The notes below the pieces were generated by a model, which worked only from the letters and a program-made list of their open reading frames with translations, was not told where the DNA came from and made no database searches. Both the position numbers and the translations under genes were made by a program. A stretch of 64,000 nt of DNA from Bolinopsis microptera (taxonomy: Eukaryota > Ctenophora > Tentaculata > Lobata > Bolinopsidae), in NCBI RefSeq assembly GCF_026151205.1, contig NC_087077.1, positions 2,482,001 to 2,546,000 of the forward strand, written 5' to 3'. Shown here piece by piece: positions 27,901 through 39,900 of the stretch. Each line of letters begins with the position of its first letter. The first letter of the stretch is position 1.

Positions 27901-30900
27901 GTTGCGGAGAAGCCCAGGCTCCTCTAAACTCCGTACAGTAACTGAGATTTACATCAGGTTGCGGAGAAGCCCAGGCTCCTCTAAACTCCGTACAGTAACT
28001 GAGATTTACATCAGGTTGCGGAGAAGCCCAGGCTCCTCTAAACTCCGTACAGTAACTGAGATTTACATCAGGTTGCGGAGAAGCCCAGGCTCCTCTAAAC
28101 TCTGTACAGTAACTGAGATTTACATCAGGTTGCGGAGAGGCCCAGGCTCCTCTAAACTCTGTACAGTAACTGAGATTTACATCAGGTTGCGGAGAAGCCC
28201 AGGCTCCTCTAAACTCTGTACAGTAACTGAGATTTACATCAGGTTGCGGAGAAGCCCAGGCTCCTCTAAACTCTGTACAGTAACTGAGATTAACATCAGG
28301 TTGCGGAGAAGCCCAGGCTCCTCTAAACTCTGTACAGTAACTGAGATTTACATCAGGTTGCGGAGAAGCCCAGGCTCCTCTAAACTCTGTACAGTAACTG
28401 AGATTTACATCAGGTTGCGGAGAAGCCCAGGCTCCTCTAAACTCCGTACAGTAACTGAGATTTACATCAGGTTGCGGAGAAGCCCAGGCTCCTCTAAACT
28501 CTGTACAGTAACTGAGATTTACATCAGGTTGCGGAGAAGCCCAGGCTCCTCTAAACTCTGTACAGTAACTGAGATTTACATCAGGTTGCGGAGAAGCCCA
28601 GGCTCCTCTAAACTCTGTACAGTAACTGAGATTTACATCAGGTTGCGGAGAAGCCCAGGCTCCTCTAAACTCCGTACAGTAACTGAGATTTACATCAGGT
28701 TGCGGAGAAGCCCAGGCTCCTCTAAACTCTGTACAGTAACTGAGATTTACATCAGGTTGCGGAGAAGCCCAGGCTCCTCTAAACTCTGTACAGTAACTGA
28801 GATTTACATCAGGTTGCGGAGAAGCCCAGGCTCCTCTAAACTCCGTACAGTAACTGAGATTTACATCAGGTTGCGGAGAAGCCCAGGCTCCTCTAAACTC
28901 CGTACAGTAACTGAGATTTACATCAGGTTGCGGAGAAGCCCAGGCTCCTCTAAACTCCGTACAGTAACTGAGATTTACATCAGGTTGCGGAGAAGCCCAG
29001 GCTCCTCTAAACTCCGTACAGTAACTGAGATTTACATCAGGTTGCGGAGAAGCCCAGGCTCCTCTAAACTCTGTACAGTAACTGAGATTTACATCAGGTT
29101 GCGGAGAAGCCCAGGCTCCTCTAAACTCCGTACAGTAACTGAGATTTACATCAGGTTGCGGAGAAGCCCAGGCTCCTCTAAACTCTGTACAGTAACTGAG
29201 ATTTACATCAGGTTGCGGAGAAGCCCAGGCTCCTCTAAACTCCGTACAGTAACTGAGATTTACATCAGGTTGCGGAGAAGCCCAGGCTCCTCTAAACTCT
29301 GTACAGTAACTGAGATTTACATCAGGTTGCGGAGAAGCCCAGGCTCCTCTAAACTCCGTACAGTAACTGAGATTTACATCAGGTTGCGGAGAAGCCCAGG
29401 CTCCTCTAAACTCTGTACAGTAACTGAGATTTACATCAGGTTGCGGAGAAGCCCAGGCTCCTCTAAACTCCGTACAGTAACTGAGATTTACATCAGGTTG
29501 CGGAGAAGCCCAGGCTCCTCTAAACTCTGTACAGTAACTGAGATTTACATCAGGTTGCGGAGAAGCCCAGGCTCCTCTAAACTCCGTACAGTAACTGAGA
29601 TTTACATCAGGTTGCGGAGAAGCCCAGGCTCCTCTAAACTCCGTACAGTAACTGAGATTTACATCAGGTTGCGGAGAAGCCCAGGCTCCTCTAAACTCCG
29701 TACAGTAACTGAGATTTACATCAGGTTGCGGAGAAGCCCAGGCTCCTCTGAACTCCGTACAGTAACTGAGATTTACATCAGGTTGCGGAGAAGCCCAGGC
29801 TCCTCTAAACTCTGTACAGTAACTGAGATTTACATCAGGTTGCGGAGAAGCCCAGGCTCCTCTAAACTCCGTACAGTAACTGAGATTTACATCAGGTTGC
29901 GGAGAAGCCCAGGTTCCTCTAAACTCCGTACAGTAACTGAGATTTACATCAGGTTGCGGAGAAGCCCAGGCTCCTCTAAACTCCGTACAGTAACTGAGAT
30001 TTACATCAGGTTGCGGAGAAGCGCAGGCTCCTCTAAACTCCGTACAGTAACTGAGATTTACATCAGGTTGCGGAGAAGCCCAGGCTCCTCTAAACTCTGT
30101 ACAGTAACTGAGATTTACATCAGGTTGTGGAAAACTCCGTACAGTAACTGAGATTTACATCAGGTTGCGGAGAAGCCCAGGCACCTCTAAACTCCGTACA
30201 GTAACTAAGATTTACATCAGGTTGCGGAGAAGCCCAGGCTCCTCTAAACTCTGTACAGTAACTGAGAATAACATCAGGTTGCGGAGAAGCCCAGGCTCCT
30301 CTAAACTCCGTACAGTAACTGAGATTTACATCAGGTTGCGGAGAAGCCCAGGCTCCTCTAAACTCTGTACAGTAACTGAGATTTACATCAGGTTGCGGAG
30401 AAGCCCAGGCTCCTCTAAACTCCGTACAGTAACTGAGATTTACATCAGGTTGCGGAGAAGCCCAGGCTCCTCTAAACTCTGTACAGTAACTGAGATTTAC
30501 ATCAGGTTGCGGAGAAGCCCAGGCTCCTCTAAACTCCGTACAGTAACTGAGATTTACATCAGGTTGCGGAGAAGCCCAGGCTCCTCTAAACTCTGTACAG
30601 TAACTGAGATTTACATCAGGTTGCGGAGAAGCCCAGGCTCCTCTAAATTCCGTACAGTAACTGAGATTTACATCAGGTTGCGGAGAAGCCCAGGCTCCTC
30701 TAAACTCCGTACAGTAACTGAGATTTACATCAGGTTGCGGAGAAGCCCAGGCTCCTCTAAACTCTGTACAGTAACTGAGATTTACATCAGGTTGCGGAGA
30801 AGCCCAGGCTCCTCTAAACTCTGTACAGTAACTGAGATTTACATCAGGTTGCGGAGAAGCCCAGGCTCCTCTAAACTCCGTACAGTAACTGAGATTTACA

Positions 30901-33900
30901 TCAGGTTGCGGAGAAGCCCAGGCTCCTCTAAACTCTGTACAGTAACTGAGATTTACATCAGGTTGCGGAGAAGCCCAGGCTCCTCTAAACTCCGTACAGT
31001 AACTGAGATTTACATCAGGTTGCGGAGAAGCCCAGGCTCCTCTAAACTCCGTACAGTAACTGAGATTTACATCAGGTTGCGGAGAAGCCCAGGCTCCTCT
31101 AAACTCTGTACAGTAACTGAGATTTACATCAGGTTGCGGAGAAGCCCAGGCTCCTCTAAACTCCGTACAGTAACTGAGATTTACATCAGGTTGCGGAGAA
31201 GCCCAGGCTCCTCTAAACTCCGTACAGTAACTGAGATTTACATCAGGTTGCGGAGAAGCCCAGGCTCCTCTAAACTCCGTACAGTAACTGAGATTTACAT
31301 CAGGTTGCGGAGAAGCCCAGGCTCCTCTAAACTCCGTACAGTAACTGAGATTTACATCAGGTTGCGGAGAAGCCCAGGCTCCTCTAAACTCCGTACAGTA
31401 ACTGAGATTTACATCAGGTTGCGGAGAAGCCCAGGCTCCTCTAAACTCTGTACAGTAACTGAGATTTACATCAGGTTGCGGAGAAGCCCAGGCTCCTCTA
31501 AACTCTGTACAGTAACTGAGATTTACATCAGGTTGCGGAGAAGCCCAGGCTCCTCTAAACTCTGTACAGTAACTGAGATTTACATCAGGTTGCGGAGAAG
31601 CCCAGGCTCCTCTAAACTCCGTACAGTAACTGAGATTTACATCAGGTTGCGGAGAAGCCCAGGCTCCTCTAAACTCCGTACAGTAACTGAGATTTACATC
31701 AGGTTGCGGAGAAGCCCAGGCTCCTCTAAACTCTGTACAGTAACTGAGATTTACATAAGGTTGCGGAGAAGCCCAGGCTCCTCTAAACTCTGTACAGTAA
31801 CTGAGATTTACATCAGGTTGCGGAGAAGCCCAGGCTCCTCTAAACTCCGTACAGTAACTGAGATTTACATCAGGTTGCGGAGAAGCCCAGGCTCCTCTAA
31901 ACTCCGTACAGTAACTGAGATTTACATCAGGTTGCGGAGAAGCCCAGGCTCCTCTAAACTCCGTACAGTAACTGAGATTTACATCAGGTTGCGGAGAAGC
32001 CCAGGCTCCTCTAAACTCCGTACAGTAACTGAGATTTACATCAGGTTGCGGAGAAGCCCAGGCTCCTCTAAACTCCGTACAGTAACTGAGATTTACATCA
32101 GGTTGCGGAGAAGCCCAGGCTCCTCTAAACTCGTACAGTAACTGAGATTTACATCAGGTTGCGGAGAAGCCCAGGCTCCTCTAAACTCCGTACAGTAACT
32201 GAGATTTACATCAGGTTGCGGAGAAGCCCAGGCTCCTCTAAACTCCGTACAGTAACTGAGATTTACATCAGGTTGCGGAGAAGCCCAGGCTCCTCTAAAC
32301 TCCGTACAGTAACTGAGATTTACATCAGGTTGCGGAGAAGCCCAGGCTCCTCTAAACTCTGTACAGTAACTGAGATTTACATCAGGTTGCGGAGAAGCCC
32401 AGGCTCCTCTAAACTCTGTACAGTAACTGAGATTTACATCAGGTTGCGGAGAAGCCCAGGCTCCTCTAAACTCTGTACAGTAACTGAGATTTACATCAGG
32501 TTGCGGAGAAGCCCAGGCTCCTCTAAACTCCGTACAGTAACTGAGATTTACATCAGGTTGCGGAGAAGCCCAGGCTCCTCTAAACTCTGTACAGTAACTG
32601 AGATTTACATCAGGTTGCGGAGAAGCCCAGGCTCCTCTAAACTCCGTACAGTAACTGAGATTTACATCAGGTTGCGGAGAAGCCCAGGCTCCTCTAAACT
32701 CTGTACAGTAACTGAGATTTACATCAGGTTGCGGAGAAGCCCAGGCTCCTCTAAACTCCGTACAGTAACTGAGATTTACATCAGGTTGCGGAGAAGCCCG
32801 GGCTCCTCTAAACTCTGTACAGTAACTGAGATTTACATCAGGTTGCGGAGAAGCCCAGGCTCCTCTAAACTCCGTACAGTAACTGAGATTTACATCAGGT
32901 TGCGGAGAAGCCCAGGCTCCTCTAAACTCTGTACAGTAACTGAGATTTACATCAGGTTGCGGAGAAGCCCAGGCTCCTCTAAACTCCGTACAGTAACTGA
33001 GATTTACATCAGGTTGCGGAGAAGCCCAGGCTCCTCTAAACTCTGTACAGTAACTGAGATTTACATCAGGTTGCGGAGAAGCCCAGGCTCCTCTAAACTC
33101 CGTACAGTAACTGAGATTTACATCAGGTTGCGGAGAAGCCCAGGCTCCTCTAAACTCCGTACAGTAACTGAGATTTACATCAGGTTGCGGAGAAGCCCAG
33201 GCTCCTCTAAACTCCGTACAGTAACTGAGATTTACATCAGGTTGCGGAGAAGCCCAGGCTCCTCTGAACTCCGTACAGTAACTGAGATTTACATCAGGTT
33301 GCGGAGAAGCCCAGGCTCCTCTAAACTCTGTACAGTAACTGAGATTTACATCAGGTTGCGGAGAAGCCCAGGCTCCTCTAAACTCCGTACAGTAACTGAG
33401 ATTTACATCAGGTTGCGGAGAAGCCCAGGTTCCTCTAAACTCCGTACAGTAACTGAGATTTACATCAGGTTGCGGAGAAGCCCAGGCTCCTCTAAACTCC
33501 GTACAGTAACTGAGATTTACATCAGGTTGCGGAGAAGCGCAGGCTCCTCTAAACTCCGTACAGTAACTGAGATTTACATCAGGTTGCGGAGAAGCCCAGG
33601 CTCCTCTAAACTCTGTACAGTAACTGAGATTTTACATCAGGTTGTGGAAAACTCCGTACAGTAACTGAGATTTACATCAGGTTGCGGAGAAGCCCAGGCA
33701 CCTCTAAACTCCGTACAGTAACTAAGATTTACATCAGGTTGCGGAGAAGCCCAGGCTCCTCTAAACTCTGTACAGTAACTGAGATTAACATCAGGTTGCG
33801 GAGAAGCCCAGGCTCCTCTAAACTCCGTACAGTAACTGAGATTTACATCAGGTTGCGGAGAAGCCCAGGCTCCTCTAAACTCTGTACAGTAACTGAGATT

Positions 33901-36900
33901 TACATCAGGTTGCGGAGAAGCCCAGGCTCCTCTAAACTCCGTACAGTAACTGAGATTTACATCAGGTTGCGGAGAAGCCCAGGCTCCTCTAAACTCTGTA
34001 CAGTAACTGAGATTTACATCAGGTTGCGGAGAAGCCCAGGCTCCTCTAAACTCCGTACAGTAACTGAGATTTACATCAGGTTGCGGAGAAGCCCAGGCTC
34101 CTCTAAACTCTGTACAGTAACTGAGATTTACATCAGGTTGCGGAGAAGCCCAGGCTCCTCTAAACTCTGTACAGTAACTGAGATTAACATCAGGTTGCGG
34201 AGAAGCCCAGGCTCCTCTAAACTCCGTACAGTAACTGAGATTTACATCAGGTTGCGGAGAAGCCCAGGCTCCTCTAAACTCTGTACAGTAACTGAGATTT
34301 ACATCAGGTTGCGGAGAAGCCCAGGCTCCTCTAAACTCTGTACAGTAACTGAGATTTACATCAGGTTGCGGAGAAGCCCAGGCTCCTCTAAACTCCGTAC
34401 AGTAACTGAGATTTACATCAGGTTGCGGAGAAGCCCAGGCTCCTCTAAACTCCGTACAGTAACTGAGATTTACATCAGGTTGCGGAGAAGCCCAGGCTCC
34501 TCTAAACTCTGTACAGTAACTGAGATTTACATCAGGTTGCGGAGAAGCCCAGGCTCCTCTAAACTCCGTACAGTAACTGAGATTTACATCAGGTTGCGGA
34601 GAAGCCCAGGCTCCTCTAAACTCCGTACAGTAACTGAGATTTACATCAGGTTGCGGAGAAGCCCAGGCTCCTCTAAACTCCGTACAGTAACTGAGATTTA
34701 CATCAGGTTGCGGAGAAGCCCAGGCTCCTCTAAACTCCGTACAGTAACTGAGATTTACATCAGGTTGCGGAGAAGCCCAGGCTCCTCTAAACTCCGTACA
34801 GTAACTGAGATTTACATCAGGTTGCGGAGAAGCCCAGGCTCCTCTAAACTCTGTACAGTAACTGAGATTTACATCAGGTTGCGGAGAAGCCCAGGCTCCT
34901 CTAAACTCTGTACAGTAACTGAGATTTACATCAGGTAGCGGAGAAGCCCAGGCTCCTCTAAACTCTGTACAGTAACTGAGATTTACATCAGGTTGCGGAG
35001 AAGCCCAGGCTCCTCTAAACTCCGTACAGTAACTGAGATTTACATCAGGTTGCGGAGAAGCCCAGGCTCCTCTAAACTCCGTACAGTAACTGAGATTTAC
35101 ATCAGGTTGCGGAGAAGCCCAGGCTCCTCTAAACTCTGTACAGTAACTGAGATTTACATAAGGTTGCGGAGAAGCCCAGGCTCCTCTAAACTCTGTACAG
35201 TAACTGAGATTTACATCAGGTTGCGGAGAAGCCCAGGCTCCTCTAAACTCCGTACAGTAACTGAGATTTACATCAGGTTGCGGAGAAGCCCAGGCTCCTC
35301 TAAACTCCGTACAGTAACTGAGATTTACATCAGGTTGCGGAGAAGCCCAGGCTCCTCTAAACTCCGTACAGTAACTGAGATTTACATCAGGTTGCGGAGA
35401 AGCCCAGGCTCCTCTAAACTCCGTACAGTAACTGAGATTTACATCAGGTTGCGGAGAAGCCCAGGCTCCTCTAAACTCCGTACAGTAACTGAGATTTACA
35501 TCAGGTTGCGGAGAAGCCCAGGCTCCTCTAAACTCCGTACAGTAACTGAGATTTACATCAGGTTGCGGAGAAGCCCAGGCTCCTCTAAACTCCGTACAGT
35601 AACTGAGATTTACATCAGGTTGCGGAGAAGCCCAGGCTCCTCTAAACTCCGTACAGTAACTGAGATTTACATCAGGTTGCGGAGAAGCCCAGGCTCCTCT
35701 AAACTTCGTACAGTAACTGAGATTTACATCAGGTTGCGGAGAAGCCCAGGCTCCTCTAAACTCTGTACAGTAACTGAGATTTACATCAGGTTGCGGAGAA
35801 GCCCAGGCTCCTCTAAACTCCGTACAGTAACTGAGATTTACATCAGGTTGCGGAGAAGCCCAGGCTCCTCTAAACTCCGTACAGTAACTGAGATTTACAT
35901 CAGGTTGCGGAGAAGCCCAGGCTCCTCTAAACTCTGTACAGTAACTGAGATTTACATCAGGTTGCGGAGAAGCCCAGGCTCCTCTAAACTCTGTACAGTA
36001 ACTGAGATTTACATCAGGTTGCGGAGAAGCCCAGGCTCCTCTAAACTCTGTACAGTAACTGAGATTTACATCAGGTTGCGGAGAAGCCCAGGCTCCTCTA
36101 AACTCTGTACAGTAACTGAGATTTACATCAGGTTGCGGAGAAGCCCAGGCTCCTCTAAACTCCGTACAGTAACTGAGATTTACATCAGGTTGCGGAGAAG
36201 CCCAGGCTCCTCTAAACTCTGTACAGTAACTGAGATTTACATCAGGTTGCGGAGAAGCCCAGGCTCCTCTAAACTCCGTACAGTAACTGAGATTTACATC
36301 AGGTTGCGGAGAAGCCCAGGCTCCTCTAAACTCCGTACAGTAACTGAGATTTACATCAGGTTGCGGAGAAGCCCAGGCTCCTCTAAACGGGACAGTGGAA
36401 TTTCAAAATGAAACCCATACTACTTATAACTGTGACGAGGGTTTCTCTTTACTGGGTAGGAGGATGGTGACATGTCTTGAGTCAGGGAGTTGGGAGGAAA
36501 GGACGTGGTGTTCACCTGGTAGGTCCCGTACAGCAACCAAATCTGGCAGTGTAGACCTTCAGTTCTCTTCTAAGCACAAACTTACTCAAACTTATATAGT
36601 GATCAAAAGAGTGCAAACAAAATGCTGTCAAATATTAATAACAAATAACATACAACTCATAACACTGACGCTCAAAACCCGTCCCAGATGAGGGAGGAGG
36701 AACTCTAGCTGTCTCCAGACCAGTGTTTGATGCTACCCGGCTGGTCCGGTGGCTGGGCAGATGGCGGTTCAGAGCCCGATGTCCAGGTGGTCATGTCGTC
36801 TGGACGTGTAGGTGTCTTCAAACGTAAGTATTGTTGCGTTAGATTGCTGAAATATAGTGGGTTAGCATTTCAGAGTTCCGAAGGATTTGATTAGAGGTTT

Positions 36901-39900
36901 ATTGTACTTTCATCGCAATCTGCGTGTTTGATTGCAGGGCAGATTTTCCCGGGAACTGTGAAGGGAGTGAGATTAGTGTTAATGGAACAGACTGTTATTT
37001 CACAAACTCTCCCGACAATAACCTCGTTAAAATGACGGTAAGTGCTCTGTCTTCATCTGTACGTAACGAAACTGAAAGTGTTACTTCTCAGATAAATTCT
37101 TCATCATTGTGAAGTTAATGTCAGTATTTATTCCTTCATTCTCCAACTAAAGGGGAACTGAAAGCTAACTTTAAGATAATACAATCCGAGAGGTCAAACA
37201 GCAATTTTATTATAGGGATATGCAGTTTGTGTGAAAAACAAGACAGTACCAGATCACTGCGACTATTTCTCTGAGATCCCGGAACTAATCCACACGAGAT
37301 CCACAGCTTCAAACCACCCCAGCATCTCCTGTGCAGTTTCATCTCACCCTTCTCCTGTTTCCTGTACTGTGGCTGTTATTGAGGGAGACAGCTTAACTCA
37401 CTGGTATGCTACAACTTAATGTTTTGCTTTCTTTACACTTTAAATCTTCAAGCAGCCGTACCGTCGCCTAATACCAACAATACATGTTCTATTTTGGAAG
37501 TCTTGACGATATTATCCATGAAACATGACAGGAGGGAATCAGAAGATGTCACTAAAGGTACAAGTGAGGTGGTGGTAACTGAAGATGGGGTTTGCTCTGT
37601 GAAGTGTTTTGACGAGAGTTTAGGATCCTGTGTTCTTAGTCTCATATGTGCTGCATCTGGTGATACGTTAGTGGTCGCTCAGCACCGTGTTCTCTCAGAG
37701 ATCGTTAGAAATACGAATTTATAAAGTAAATGAGTTTTTGAGAAATCAGTTATTTGAAGAGTAGTATCCACCACATTAGGAGAGTTTTAATTAACACTTT
37801 ATTATCGTAGGTCTCCGCACATAATGGCAAACTGTCCAACGTGCAAAGAAATGATCTGCCCTCCGTTTAGGGATTGCAGGATCATTGATAACCTACCAAC
37901 ATGTACCATGGGTATGTTGCAAACCTTAAATTTCCTTACTCCTTACTCCTTACTCCTTACTCTTTACTCCTTACTTCTTACTTCTTACTCCTTACTCCTT
38001 ACTCCTTACTCCTTACTCCTTACTCATTACTCATTACTCATTACTCATTACTCATTACTCCTTGCATCTTAAAAATAACATTTGAGATGATTTATTGATA
38101 AACTGTTTAAATTCTTTTGCAGCGTGTGAAGGTTTCCTGGTGCCAGACGGACACGTGAATATCACGGGAACGACAGCTGAGGTCACGTGTGACAACAAAT
38201 ACTCGTACTCTGTGAACAGTAAACACATGTGTACACTAGACGGCAGGTTCGGCCTATTTGATTTTTAATCTTCCTGCGATCTTGACTGAGTTAGCATAAG
38301 TTTCTTGGGTTGTTATTCAAAATATTTGGATATCAATCGACAGAAAATCTTTTTATATGGACATCAAGCTTTAATATTTTGTCGCTTTGTCGCTTTCAGT
38401 CTCCGCAACTTGACCCGGTGCTATTTGATTTGTATCACTCAGTAATCAATGCTATCTGTTTCAGATGGGAACCACTTCCGGGAAAATGTGTACTGCAAGA
38501 TTGTGAGACATACCAATGCGAAGAAAACGAATACTGTAGGCTGGTAACCCCTGATCCTCCTCCTTATATACACAGTGACGACCCTTTCCACAACCCCATC
38601 TCACCTCAATGCTTCAAAAGTAGGACTTGTCTGACTGATTCAAGCTCGTTGCTTGGTATATAACTGAACTGCAAATCAAGCTGTCGTAATTTTAGTTGAG
38701 TTTTTATTGTGGTTCATCGTGGAGACGTTTTAATTCTCACACCTTTATTAATTTTCTTAGAGTGTCCTGAGTTCACGATTCTGAATGGATTTGTAGAAAA
38801 CGACAACAGTAGCGCCTACATCGTCTGCAAAACGTCAAACTACCGCTTGAGAGGTATTTGCAAAGACGTTTCTTTTAAAGCTAGGCATAAAGATATATTT
38901 ATTGATGTCTCAACCTTAATAACGAGAAGGTAGGACAAGATAAAAATGAAATCGTAAGCTTTTAATTGAACGCCACGCAATTTACCCAGATATTTTGTAG
39001 GATCCAGGTCTCTTGAATGTCTTCCAACTGGTCTATGGAGTGATATAATCCCATCATGTGATCCTACTTTTTGTAGCGTTATGAACTGTGAAACTGGCCA
39101 ATTCTGTCTTGAAATGGAATATTTCGCCATTTGCAGGTTAGTAAAAACCTACTCCTTCCCTCCTTCAATATATCATTGATCTCATCTCCTTTATCCCAAA
39201 GCCCCGATCATCTCTAACCGAATTATCTAATAAACCCAGATCAAGATGTCCAGCTCTCACCATACAGCATGGTACAGTTGATGATCGCAATCTCACCGCA
39301 CTCATCACATGCGACATCGGCTATTTCCCTGATTATAGTGACAATAGTGAACATGTTGGCGGAGATATTGTTATCACTTGTACCCAGAAAGGAATATGGA
39401 ACAAGAATATTCCTCACTGTCGGCCAAGTACGTATGACAACATGATAGGAGAAGTACACAAAATACACATTTTCGTTCATTGAGCACCATAAACAGTGTA
39501 TTGTGGAGTCAAAGCGAAACAAAACATACTCCTGATACTGTTAACCTAGCTTAAAACACCTGCAGAGTGCCCGGAACTGTTAACCTAGCTTAAAACACCT
39601 GCAGAGTGCCCGGAACTGTTAACCTAGCTTAAAACACCTGCAGAGTGCCCGGAACTGTTAACCTAGCTTAAAACACCTGCAGAGTGCCCGGAACTGTTAA
39701 CCTAGCTTAAAACACCTGCAGAGTGCCCAGAACTGTTAACCTAGCTTGAAACACCTGCAGAGTGCCCGGAACTGTTAACCTAGCTTGAAACACCTGCAGA
39801 GTGCCCGGAACAGTTAACCTAGCTTAAAACACCTGCAGAGTGCCCGGAACTGTTAACCTAGCTTAAAACACCTGCAGAGTACCCGGAACTGTTAACCTAG

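Noticed and set aside
26077-36411. Long frames reading LRRSPGSSKL(C/R)TVTEIYI repeats as a giant protein
   Set aside because: The frame is not that of the CCP exon the unit derives from, it is open only because 57 is divisible by three, and it is broken by short units and single-base changes at several places. The unit is explained as intron end plus exon start.
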